In this document: one piece after another, positions 14,260-21,820 of the stretch
Layout of the letters: every line of letters begins with the position of its first letter
Numbering within the stretch: position 1 is the stretch's first letter
From: DAOPKN01 sp035391225
Lineage (GTDB): Bacteria; Thermotogota; Thermotogae; MWEM01
NCBI GenBank assembly: GCA_035391225.1
Contig: DAOPKN010000038.1
Span: forward strand, 1-21,850
DNA: 21,850 nt
Reading direction: 5' to 3'
The notes under the pieces: model-generated
What the model was told of the DNA's origin: nothing
Database searches by the model: none
What the model saw: only the letters and a program-made list of their open reading frames with translations
Program-made: the position numbers and the translations under genes

Positions 14260-16620
14260 TCAAGGCTCCAGTGAAACCACCGTGACCCCGGTGCCTCCTT
14301 CTTCGGGTTTTCCCACACGGAAAGAGCCCACCCGGGGATCCCGTGCGAGGAATTCCCAGATCCCTTCCGCGAGCCTACCGGTGCCTTTTCCATGGATCAG
14401 GAAAACACGGTGCCTCCCGGAAAGCAACATCTGCTCCAAGTGCTCCCGAACCTGCATCAACCCCTCGTCCACGCTCATTCCCCGCAAATCCACCGAGTCG
14501 GAAAACAACGGGTTCTTCGTGGGAGGCGTGTAGTACACGGGGGTGGGGTCCGGCTCGGGTTCTTCCTGCGGCGGAGGCACTTTGCGTGCCTTTCCCAGGG
14601 GCACTTCCATGCGCAACCCGCTTCGTTCCACGAAAAGCGTGCTCTTGCGCGTTTCCAAAACCCGAAGGGGTGTGTTGGTTCCCACCACGGCCACGTAATC
14701 CCCCGGAACCACCTCGGAGGGGTTTTGCAAAACCGGTTCCCGGTCCTTTTTCAGGCGGGCGACCTGTTGGCGCACTTTTCCCAGGTGCCCGCTTTGCATG
14801 TTCTGCACCTGCCGATTCAAGCGCTGCGCATCTTGCAGCGAAACCGTTCCCTTTTTGCGCAGTTCCCCTACCAGGCTTTCGGTTTCCTTCTGGATCGCTT
14901 TCACCTGGTTTTCCAGGTCCAAGATTTCATCCAGCAAGCCCTCCAATTTCTTCTTCTTGAGGTTTTCCAGGCTTTGCTGCAACGTGTCTTGTTTCTGCTG
15001 CAGGTCTCCTTTGATCTTGCGCACCTGGCTGGTTTCCTGTTGCAACGATTGCTTCTGCTGCTGCAGGTCCCCGATGATTTGTTCCACGTTGGCGTATTCC
15101 TCGTTCAAGAAGCGCTCCGCCCGTCCCAAAACATCCTCGGGCAAACCCAACCGGCGGGCAATCTTGAAGGCATTGGAACTACCTGCAACCCCCATGGTCA
15201 CCCGGTACAGCGGCGTCAACGTTTGCACGTCGAATTGCACCGCCGCGTTTTCCAGCACGGGATTGGTGTAGGCGTACAGCTTCAGCGGGGTAAGGTGCGA
15301 GGTAACCAGCAAGCATGTTTTGCGTTCCACCAGGCATTCCAGGAGGCCCAGCGCGAGGGCAGCCCCTTCGATGGGGTCCGTTCCCGCGCCCAGTTCGTCC
15401 AACAGCACCAAGGATCGCGGACCTGCCATATTCACGATGGAGGTTATCTTGCGTAGGTGCCCCGAAAAGGTACTCAGGCTTTGCTCGATGGATTGCTCGT
15501 CGCCGATATCCGCGAGGACGTGGTGGAAAAGCCCGATGGAACTGCCTTCCTCCGCCAGGATGGGAATAGCGGATAGACCCATCAAATGGGCAAGCCCCAC
15601 CATTTTCAACGAGACCGTCTTCCCGCCCGTGTTGGGACCCGTGATCACGATCCCCTGCGATGACGGGGAAATTTCCAAGTCCAGCGGAACGCAATTCTCC
15701 CCGATGAGCGGATGGCGTAAGCCGCGCAGGCAAAAACGGGGATGGTCGTCCAGCTCGGGGATGTGGGCATCGTGTTTGCGCGCGTACATGGCGCGGGCCC
15801 ACAGGCCATCCAGCCGTTGCAACGCCTGGAAAGTTTCCTGGATCTCGTGGCGCGCCCGGAAAATCTTCCCCGTAAGCTCGCGCAAGATGCGGTTGATTTC
15901 TTCCACTTCCTCCGACTGCAACTGGCGAAGCCCGTCGTTGAGTTCCACGAGGCCATCGGGTTCCATGTACAGCGTCGCGCCGCTGGACGAAGAGGAATGC
16001 ACGATACCACGCACCTGGGAGCGACTCGATGCCTTCACGGGAACCACGTAGCGGCCATCGCGCAACAGGGGCATCGCATCCTGCACGAAATCCCGCAAGC
16101 TCCCCGTCATCAGGCGCTCGATGGTTTGGCGTGCCGTACGGTAGGTCCGCTTGAAGCGTATGCGAATCTCTTTCAGCCGGGGAGAAGCCTTGTCGAGCAC
16201 CTGGCCTTCCACGTCGATGGAATGCAAGATGGCCTCCGCAAGGGCGGGCTGGGGGTGTATGCGTCGCAACACCGAGAACAAGAGAGGGTACTGCGCATCG
16301 TGCCCGCCAAACCCCTCCTGGATCTCGGCAATGCGCAGCAAGGTACCCGCGAACGAGCGCAGCGAAAGGGGCCCCAGCACATCTCCGCGCACGACCCGCT
16401 GGAAATCGCCTTCCAGGTCCTCCACCCCTCCGGAGGTGGGAATGCCTTCCACGCGAAAGAAATCCATCATCTCGCGGACGAAAGCAAGCTCTTGCGCGGG
16501 ATCTTCCAAGGGATGCAGCGCGCAGATACTCCGCTTTCCAAACGCGGAGAAGCAGAAGGTTTCCAGTTCCGAAATCACTTTGGCAAATTCCAATTTCTCC
16601 AAGGCAAAAGCATCGTGCAT
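14260..16620 (-). CDS. mutS2: Endonuclease MutS2
   Basis: This 786-residue member of the MutS2 branch lacks the MutS1 mismatch-reading N-terminal domain and ends in a Smr nuclease domain. MutS2 proteins are described as suppressing homologous recombination or acting on stalled ribosomes, depending on the species. Walker A GPNTGGKT is at 328-335 and Walker B LVLLDELGAGTDP is near 410. A long Gln/Lys/Glu-rich coiled coil covers about 520-640. The Smr domain carries VDLRGMSVDEG and HGKGTGRL near the C-terminus. Length equals the usual 780-790. The ATG at 16618-16620 has GGTGGG before it; TTG and GTG codons slightly upstream are less likely. It begins 11 bases after the xer stop codon. Confidence 0.95.
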   Translation of the reverse strand: MHDAFALEKLEFAKVISELETFCFSAFGKRSICALHPLEDPAQELAFVREMMDFFRVEGIPTSGGVEDLEGDFQRVVRGDVLGPLSLRSFAGTLLRIAEIQEGFGGHDAQYPLLFSVLRRIHPQPALAEAILHSIDVEGQVLDKASPRLKEIRIRFKRTYRTARQTIERLMTGSLRDFVQDAMPLLRDGRYVVPVKASSRSQVRGIVHSSSSSGATLYMEPDGLVELNDGLRQLQSEEVEEINRILRELTGKIFRARHEIQETFQALQRLDGLWARAMYARKHDAHIPELDDHPRFCLRGLRHPLIGENCVPLDLEISPSSQGIVITGPNTGGKTVSLKMVGLAHLMGLSAIPILAEEGSSIGLFHHVLADIGDEQSIEQSLSTFSGHLRKITSIVNMAGPRSLVLLDELGAGTDPIEGAALALGLLECLVERKTCLLVTSHLTPLKLYAYTNPVLENAAVQFDVQTLTPLYRVTMGVAGSSNAFKIARRLGLPEDVLGRAERFLNEEYANVEQIIGDLQQQKQSLQQETSQVRKIKGDLQQKQDTLQQSLENLKKKKLEGLLDEILDLENQVKAIQKETESLVGELRKKGTVSLQDAQRLNRQVQNMQSGHLGKVRQQVARLKKDREPVLQNPSEVVPGDYVAVVGTNTPLRVLETRKSTLFVERSGLRMEVPLGKARKVPPPQEEPEPDPTPVYYTPPTKNPLFSDSVDLRGMSVDEGLMQVREHLEQMLLSGRHRVFLIHGKGTGRLAEGIWEFLARDPRVGSFRVGKPEEGGTGVTVVSLEP

Positions 16621-16631
16621 ATTTCCCACCG

Positions 16632-17507
16632 TCAAAATTCGATTTTCTCCACGGCATCTTTGAGGTCTTCCTCGGAAAGATGCAGGTACTTTTCGGTCGT
16701 GGAGATGTTCTTGTGGTTCAGCAATTCCTTGATCTTGTACAGCGAAATATTCTTGCGCATCAGCGTTGTGGCAAACGTATGGCGCAACACGTGTGGTCCC
16801 ATTTTCTTCTTCTCGATCCCACTCATGGAAAAATACTTCTTCACCAACCGGTACACCGCCGTGCGATCCAAAGGCTTGTTCCGCAGCGACAGGAAAACCC
16901 GGGAAGATTGCACCCCGAGCCCTCGCCGCTGTTCCAGGTAGGTATCGAACATCCCCGAAACACGCCGGTTGAGGTACACGAAATCCATTTCCTGGCCCTT
17001 TCTCTGGATTTCAAGGGTAACGCGGCCTTCGCGGTCCCGGGAAATGTTCCCCATCTCCATGCCCACCACTTCGCTCACGCGCACCCCGGTAGTGAGGAGC
17101 AAGGCGATGATGGTCTTGTCCCTGAGCCCCGCAAAACCCTCCGGCAAATCTTGCAACGTGTCCATCAGGATCACGTACTCTTCCTCCGAAAGGAAGACGG
17201 GGTTCTTGCGGTGCACCCGGATAGATTTCACGTCCTTGCTGGGGTCTTTTCCCACCAAACCCCGCGAAACCAGGTACCGGTAGAACGATTTCACGGCGGA
17301 AAGGCTTCGGTTGCGGGTTCTTTCGGCTACCTCCCGGGAAAAGATGTAATCCTCGATATCCACCATGTCCAAATCGGTGTACTCCAGCTGGTTCTCTCCC
17401 AGGAAGCGGCCAAAATTCTCCAGTTCACGGCTGTATTCCTGGATCGTTCCGGGAGAATAGTGCTGCAGCTGCATCCAGCGAACAAAACGATTCAAGTCCT
17501 TTTCCAT
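16632..17507 (-). CDS. Xer-type tyrosine recombinase
   Basis: This 291-residue protein has the XerC/XerD layout: an N-terminal SAM-like core-binding domain (about 1-95) and a C-terminal catalytic domain. All six catalytic residues are visible: Arg143 in TGVRVSEV, Lys170 in QRKGQE, His239 and Arg242 in HVLRHTFAT, His265 in LLNHKN, and Tyr274 in TEKYLH. Length and housekeeping setting suggest chromosome dimer resolution at dif rather than a phage or integron integrase; no integrase partner genes or attachment repeats are seen. Single-Xer systems (XerA/XerH type) are known. The ATG at 17505-17507 follows a G-rich GGGGAG stretch. Its first 83 bases overlap the end of the unrecognised ORF upstream. 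Confidence 0.93.
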   Translation of the reverse strand: MEKDLNRFVRWMQLQHYSPGTIQEYSRELENFGRFLGENQLEYTDLDMVDIEDYIFSREVAERTRNRSLSAVKSFYRYLVSRGLVGKDPSKDVKSIRVHRKNPVFLSEEEYVILMDTLQDLPEGFAGLRDKTIIALLLTTGVRVSEVVGMEMGNISRDREGRVTLEIQRKGQEMDFVYLNRRVSGMFDTYLEQRRGLGVQSSRVFLSLRNKPLDRTAVYRLVKKYFSMSGIEKKKMGPHVLRHTFATTLMRKNISLYKIKELLNHKNISTTEKYLHLSEEDLKDAVEKIEF

Positions 17508-17904
17508 TTTTCTCCCCCCCGAAAAACCAAACATCACACAAAAAAGCGATTCCCTTGCGCGTGCGCACCGGCGTCACAGCGCTCCACTGCAACCCCACGA
17601 TAAAGAAAACGCCAAAATCCACGAATCCACGGGCATACAGTTGCCCGGCCCATCGAAAAGCATCCCGGAAAACGGATTTGTCCACCTGTTGCCAGCGAAT
17701 GTACATCCGGTCCAGTTCCTTCCGGGAAATATGATACCAGAAATCCACCGCAAAACCATGCTCTCGCTGGTATTGCTGCAAGTACTTTGCCCAAAGCGTG
17801 GGGTGCTTGGAAAAAACACCCTTCTCCCATGCGCTTCCCCACACAGCATGATGCTCTTTCAACAGCCCGAAACCCTCCGGGGTGCAATCAAAAACCTTTT
17901 TCAA
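17425..17904 (-). CDS. Unrecognised protein, possibly truncated at its C-terminus
   Basis: I do not recognise this ORF. Taking a TTG at 17902-17904, with AAGGAG about ten bases upstream, it would encode 159 residues. They are rich in aromatic residues and Lys/Arg, with a central WYHISRKELDRMYIRW segment and a hydrophobic stretch FVDFGVFFIVGLQW followed by a Gly-Ile-Ala-Phe-Leu strand. It has no signal peptide. The last 28 residues lie inside the xer gene and look unlike the rest. A G7 run (coding strand) sits just before that tail, so either the overlap is natural or a frameshift has replaced the true C-terminus. It overlaps the ORF upstream by 17 bases. A longer ATG-started version (from 17982) exists but has no better ribosome site. 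Confidence 0.5.
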   Translation of the reverse strand: MKKVFDCTPEGFGLLKEHHAVWGSAWEKGVFSKHPTLWAKYLQQYQREHGFAVDFWYHISRKELDRMYIRWQQVDKSVFRDAFRWAGQLYARGFVDFGVFFIVGLQWSAVTPVRTRKGIAFLCDVWFFGGEKNGKGLESFCSLDAAAALFSRNDPGIQP

Positions 17905-18661
17905 CGGATGCCTGCTCCTTCTTGGAACCCCCAGGTTTCGCAAGTGCCGCGAAGGGCTCTCGGAAAAAAGCGGGGATGCCACAGAACGGGGAATCGAGTG
18001 GAAGAAAACTCACGAAAAGCTCCGAAGACGTCCCGTGGAAAAAGAAAGCCTTGTGGAAAGGGGGTTGCGTACTCCCCATGAGCTTCGGGCCAGTCAACCA
18101 CGCCGTTGTTCGGGAAAACAGCACGGTAAACAGGTCGAACTGCACCGCGCGGGCATACCCCAGAACCCTTTGCTGGCGCGAGAAATCCTTTTCCATGAAG
18201 AGCAACAATCGCATCCCCTTCTCACGGCACGCGAAGATCTTTTGGGGCTCTTGCAGCCAATGGGAGGGGCAAACACACCCAGAGAAATCCGCACGGCCAC
18301 CCAGTTGGAAGCGGAAGGGATTCTCTCCGGGGAAAGAATCTCGGAAAACGGTCCCGCCGGGCAAGAACCAAGTGGCGCTTCCCGGTTCCGAAAGAAGAAC
18401 GGGAAACGGTGCACTGCGCGAAAAATGGCGCAGCTTCCGGAAAAACCGTGCCCAAAGAAACGTCTCCCACGCGGGGATCTTCCCCGGTTCTCGGCGCAAA
18501 AGCAAAAGGCAAACCCCGCATTCCAGCGAACGCTTCAGCATTCCGGCAAGTGGAAAATGGGGAACGTTTCTCCCCAGCACACCCTGGTGGGCCGCAAATC
18601 CAAAGCCGAAATGCAAGTCCATTTTGGCAAAACATGGGGATTCCTTAGCTTTCTGGCTCAT
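17888..18661 (-). CDS. Unrecognised 257-residue protein
   Basis: I do not recognise this protein. It begins with ATG overlapping the TAA of the bifunctional nuclease gene by 17 bases, with AAGGGAAAGGAAG directly before it, a good case for translational coupling. The sequence is rich in Phe, Leu, Pro and Arg, with Cys scattered (six to eight), and has no clear signal peptide, transmembrane helix or catalytic motif. Alternating hydrophobic and basic stretches such as LECGVCLLLLRRE and GMRLLLFMEKDF suggest a folded alpha/beta protein. Third codon positions are moderately GC-rich, as in neighbours, but less clearly than in conserved genes. A long plus-strand frame runs opposite it; I consider that a shadow. 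Confidence 0.6.
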   Translation of the reverse strand: MSQKAKESPCFAKMDLHFGFGFAAHQGVLGRNVPHFPLAGMLKRSLECGVCLLLLRREPGKIPAWETFLWARFFRKLRHFSRSAPFPVLLSEPGSATWFLPGGTVFRDSFPGENPFRFQLGGRADFSGCVCPSHWLQEPQKIFACREKGMRLLLFMEKDFSRQQRVLGYARAVQFDLFTVLFSRTTAWLTGPKLMGSTQPPFHKAFFFHGTSSELFVSFLPLDSPFCGIPAFFREPFAALAKPGGSKKEQASVEKGF

Positions 18662-19208
18662 CTTCCTTTCCCTTGTGCTCCATGTACCATTTGAGTTGCT
18701 CCAGGTCGAATGTTTTCAGGAAATCCTTGAACTTATCCTCGTCTTCCGGGCCAATTTCGGCATTTCTCTCTTCCTTTCCCGGCGCGGATTTCTCCATGGA
18801 ACTCTCCAGGATCACCTCGCGGGAAACGTAGATGGGGATGCCCGTCTTGGCAGCCACCACGAGCCCATCCGAGGGGCGGCAATCGATTTCCAGGGGAGGC
18901 GACCCCATATCCGTGATATCCCGCTTCTCCTTTTCCACCAAAAGGTTGGCGTAAAACGTACCGTTCTTGATGGAATGGATGACCAACCCAGTGGGTTTTG
19001 CTCCGAAAGCCTGCAAGATGCTGAGCAGCAAGTCATGCGTCAGCGGGCGTCCCAGCTGGAAGCCCTCCAGTGTCATGGCCAGGCTCCAGGCCTCGAACAC
19101 ACCAATCCAAATGAAAATCGTGCGTCCTGTGCCCTCCAAGTCCAGTTGCACCACGGGAGAGTTGTGGGTTTTATCGGTCAAAATGCTCTTGATCACGGCT
19201 TTTTGCAT
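18645..19208 (-). CDS. Bifunctional nuclease family protein (DUF151)
   Basis: This 187-residue protein belongs to the bifunctional nuclease (BFN/DUF151) family, whose plant member was reported to have RNase and DNase activity and whose T. maritima member has a solved structure. The core runs from MQKAVIKSILTDKTHNSPVV to the hallmark EIDCRPSDGLVVAAKTGIPIYVS (given here in two parts: EIDCRPSDG and LVVAAKTGIPIYVS). A charged C-terminal tail ends in EDEPES. No UVR domain follows. The ATG at 19206-19208 has AGGAGGGAAAAC before it, overlapping the mutL stop region; the gap from mutL is 11 bases. Biochemical role in this organism is unknown. Confidence 0.88.
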   Translation of the reverse strand: MQKAVIKSILTDKTHNSPVVQLDLEGTGRTIFIWIGVFEAWSLAMTLEGFQLGRPLTHDLLLSILQAFGAKPTGLVIHSIKNGTFYANLLVEKEKRDITDMGSPPLEIDCRPSDGLVVAAKTGIPIYVSREVILESSMEKSAPGKEERNAEIGPEDEDKFKDFLKTFDLEQLKWYMEHKGKEDEPES

Positions 19209-19219
19209 GTTTTCCCTCC

Positions 19220-20950
19220 TCACGTCCGTTTGAAAAACCGGTCCAATTCGGCGAACTTCAACAGCGTAAAAACGGGTCGCCCATGTGGACACGCGTAAAT
19301 CCCCAGGGACTGCATCTGCTCCAGCAACGCGCGCGCCTGTTCCGGCGATATCCAGTCCCCGGTTTTCACGGCCTGGTGGCACGCGATGGTCGCCAACGCC
19401 CGATCGAAAAGCTTCTCGGGCTCTTCCAACTCAAGCAAGCGAAAACTGTCCACGATCTCCCGGAAAACCCCTTCCACCTGTGCAGCGGGAACCCGCGAAG
19501 GCGCTGCCTCTACCACGATCTGCGACCCCTCGGTGCGAAAGGAAAAACCCAGCTCCGAAAGGCGCTTTTTCCCATCCAGTGCAGCTTCCCGCGCAGAATT
19601 TCCCAGTTCCAATCGCAGCGGGTGCAACAGGGCCTGCGCAGCCAAGGGCTTTTGCCTTGCCTTGAGTTGCTCGAACAAAATGCGCTCGTGCGCTGCATGG
19701 AAATCGACCAACAACAAACCTTCGGGGGTTTGCGCCAAGACGTACCGCCGGTCCACCACTCCCAGGAACTCGGGCAAAGCAACCGGTGCTGCTTGTTGCG
19801 CAGCAGGTTCGACGGGAGGCTGCACGGCTGGAAGGCGGCGCGCAAACTCCATCTCATCCCTTCCCCGCGGCCTCCACCGTTCCGTTTCTGCCACCCGAGG
19901 GGTCTGCCAATCCCGTTTCGCGGGCTCCCCTCCCGCCAATGGCATCGTGGGTTCCACCCGCATCACGGGAGGATTCTCCCCCAGACCCTTTTGCAAAGCT
20001 GTTCGCACCAGATGGTACACCCGCTCGTTCTGCTGGAACTTCACCTCCAGCTTCTGCGGGTGCACGTTCACGTCCACGAATTCCTGGGGCAGTTCCAGGA
20101 AAAGCACCAAAACGGGGAAACGTCGCTTTTCCATCATGGACCCGTACACCGAATCGCAGGCGGAAAACAGCAACGGGCTTCGCACGGTGCGCCCGTTCAC
20201 GAAAAAATGCATGCCGCTTCGGTTGGGACGGCTCACCCCCGGGCGCGAAGCCATGCCCTGCACGCCAAATCCCCCGTTTTGCACCGACACCGTGAAAAAA
20301 GAATCGGGTGCTATGTCCTGGAAAACCCCGGTGATACGCTGTTCAAAACTCTTTGCGGGGAAGTCCAGCAGCTTGCTGCGATCCTTCTCCATCCGGAAAG
20401 CAATCGACGGGTGGGACAGCAGGAACTCCTCCACGAGCTGTAACACGTGCCGCCCCTCGGTGGAAGGTGCTTTCAAGAACTTCCTCCGCGCGGGCACGTT
20501 GTAGAACAGGTTGCGAACCTCCACGCTGGTACCCGGGTTCATGGAGCAAGACTCGCGCCCCAACACGCTACCCCCGCGCACCATCAAGCGATGCCCCACC
20601 TCCTGCCCTTCCGGACGGGAAGAAAACACCATCTCCGAGACCGCCGCGATCGCGGCAAGCGCTTCCCCCCGGAACCCGAAGGTGCCCAGGTGCAACACAT
20701 CCTCCCAGCTGCGCAACTTGCTGGTACAATGGGGTTGCAACGCCAGTTCCATGGACTCCGGGTCCATGCCCCAGCCGTTATCCTTCACCAGGAGGCTGGA
20801 CAGCCCCCCGTTCTCCATCGCGATGTCCAACGACGTTGCGCCGGCATCCACCGCGTTTTCCAGCAACTCTTTCACCACCGCGGCGGGGGAAGTTACCACC
20901 TCTCCGGCGGCAATCTTCATGGCAATCTCCGGGGGAAGGCGCGCAATCAC
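19220..20950 (-). CDS. mutL: DNA mismatch repair protein MutL
   Basis: This 576-residue protein is the ATP-driven coordinator of mismatch repair. The N-terminal GHKL ATPase has Glu31-Asn32 in KELLENAVDAG, DNGWGM (57-62), TSK (76-78) and TFGFRGEAL (90-98), followed by the transducer DVNVHPQKLEVKF. A Pro/Ala-rich linker leads to the C-terminal dimer domain. That domain carries endonuclease motifs: DFHAAHERILFE (416-427, canonical Gln replaced by Phe), ACH near 524 and CPHGRP near 555. It should therefore nick DNA, as in bacteria lacking MutH. The GTG at 20948-20950 is chosen because AAGGAG lies just upstream and the protein then starts like other MutL. It begins 23 bases after the rlmB-like gene. 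Confidence 0.95.
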   Translation of the reverse strand: MIARLPPEIAMKIAAGEVVTSPAAVVKELLENAVDAGATSLDIAMENGGLSSLLVKDNGWGMDPESMELALQPHCTSKLRSWEDVLHLGTFGFRGEALAAIAAVSEMVFSSRPEGQEVGHRLMVRGGSVLGRESCSMNPGTSVEVRNLFYNVPARRKFLKAPSTEGRHVLQLVEEFLLSHPSIAFRMEKDRSKLLDFPAKSFEQRITGVFQDIAPDSFFTVSVQNGGFGVQGMASRPGVSRPNRSGMHFFVNGRTVRSPLLFSACDSVYGSMMEKRRFPVLVLFLELPQEFVDVNVHPQKLEVKFQQNERVYHLVRTALQKGLGENPPVMRVEPTMPLAGGEPAKRDWQTPRVAETERWRPRGRDEMEFARRLPAVQPPVEPAAQQAAPVALPEFLGVVDRRYVLAQTPEGLLLVDFHAAHERILFEQLKARQKPLAAQALLHPLRLELGNSAREAALDGKKRLSELGFSFRTEGSQIVVEAAPSRVPAAQVEGVFREIVDSFRLLELEEPEKLFDRALATIACHQAVKTGDWISPEQARALLEQMQSLGIYACPHGRPVFTLLKFAELDRFFKRT

Positions 20951-20973
20951 GGGCTTCTCCTTCAAGGCCACCG

Positions 20974-21714
20974 CTACTGCGTTTCCTCTCGCGCGAAAAT
21001 TTTCCGTGCCACGTCGAAACACAACACCCCGGCGCTCACCGAAACGTTCAACGAATCCAGCTCGCGGTACATGGGAATGGACACCAGCTCGTCGCAACTC
21101 TCCAGCAACAACCTCCGTATCCCCTCGCCCTCGTTTCCCAGAACCAGCACCGTTTTCGCGGGAAAGGCGATTTCCCCGTAGGGTTTGCCCCCCGCGTGCG
21201 CACCGTACACCCAGAAACCATTTTCCTTCAATTGCTCGATGGCCCTGCGCAGGTTCACCACGCGCACCATCGGAAGCCGAAACGCCGTTCCCGTGGAAAC
21301 CTTGACCACCGCGGGGGTAATCTGTGCACTGTGGTCCTGCGGCAGCAACAACCCGCTGGCGCCGGAACCGAAAGCCGTTCGAATGATGGCCCCCAGGTTA
21401 TGCGGGTCCTGCACGCGGTCCAAAACCACGGCAAACGAAGCGGGCAGGTGCTCCTGCTGCTGCAACCAGCGATCGAAATCCACGTACGGAAACTCCTTGA
21501 TATCCATCACCACGCCCTGGTGCGGAACATTTTTCCCCACCAGTTGCTCCAGGGTCTTGGGAGGAACGCGGGAACACGGAAGGGAAGCATCGCGTGCAAC
21601 CACGTTGTGCTCGATCCACTCCGCGCTTGCCGGCGCAAAAAAAATCCTCCGCAACTGCTCCCGGTTCCCCGACGCCAGGATTTCCAGCAAGATATTCCTT
21701 CCGTAAATGTACAC
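20974..21714 (-). CDS. SpoU/TrmH-family RNA 2'-O-methyltransferase, RlmB-like
   Basis: This 246-residue protein is a SPOUT-class methyltransferase that puts a methyl group on a ribose of rRNA or tRNA, using S-adenosylmethionine. The N-terminal substrate-binding domain starts YIYGRNILLEIL, typical of RlmB (23S rRNA Gm2251). Motif 1 is LDRVQDPHNLGAIIRTA, motif 2 is LVLGNEGEGI, and motif 3 is the segment LDSLNVSVSAGV, which forms the knot. Length is that of RlmB. The family includes other targets, so RlmB is likely but not certain. The GTG at 21712-21714 follows GGGGAG at close spacing. It is the first gene after the promoter at 21746-21751 and heads the long leftward series. Confidence 0.9.
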   Translation of the reverse strand: MYIYGRNILLEILASGNREQLRRIFFAPASAEWIEHNVVARDASLPCSRVPPKTLEQLVGKNVPHQGVVMDIKEFPYVDFDRWLQQQEHLPASFAVVLDRVQDPHNLGAIIRTAFGSGASGLLLPQDHSAQITPAVVKVSTGTAFRLPMVRVVNLRRAIEQLKENGFWVYGAHAGGKPYGEIAFPAKTVLVLGNEGEGIRRLLLESCDELVSIPMYRELDSLNVSVSAGVLCFDVARKIFAREETQ

Positions 21715-21745
21715 ACTTCTCCCCTTTTCTCAATGGTCTGGTTGG

Positions 21746-21751
21746 ATTATA
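21746..21751 (-). promoter_or_regulatory. Extended -10 promoter ahead of the rlmB-like gene
   Basis: On the minus strand a perfect TATAAT is preceded by TGG, an extended -10 (TGn) element. No good TTGACA-like -35 box is seen at 16-18 bases upstream, which fits an extended -10 promoter. The predicted start is near 21739, leaving a leader of about 25 bases before the GTG start. It is the only clear promoter for the minus-strand series down to ybaB. Confidence 0.65.
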
Positions 21752-21796
21752 CCATTATTTTCCCCATGCACAGGCCCCCCTATGGTTCCTGGGAGC

Positions 21797-21820
21797 GCCG
21801 CAGCCCACTGCGGCTCTTTT
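21797..21820 (+). terminator. Hairpin followed by TCTTTT, possible intrinsic terminator
   Basis: GCCGCAG (21797-21803) pairs perfectly with CTGCGGC (21808-21814) around CCCA and is followed by TCTTTT (21815-21820). This has the form of a plus-strand intrinsic terminator. No plus-strand gene precedes it within the window, so its role is uncertain. A second pairing, of 21804-21816 with 21837-21849 (12 of 13 positions), overlaps it and excludes the first. The region 21715-21850 otherwise shows no gene. Confidence 0.4.

Noticed and set aside
16632..17507. xer as a phage or genomic-island integrase
   Set aside because: It has XerC/D length and layout, sits in a housekeeping chain, and no attachment repeats, excisionase or cargo genes are present.
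17787..19298. A 503-codon plus-strand open frame across the unassigned region and the bifunctional nuclease
   Set aside because: It is Lys/Arg/Ser/Pro-rich without domains, ends inside clear minus-strand genes, and lacks a promoter or good ribosome site; the minus-strand frames have coupling overlaps and ribosome sites.
20951..21097. N-terminal extension of mutL overlapping the rlmB-like gene
   Set aside because: The added 49 residues do not resemble MutL, and a GTG with a well-placed AAGGAG gives the normal MutL N-terminus.
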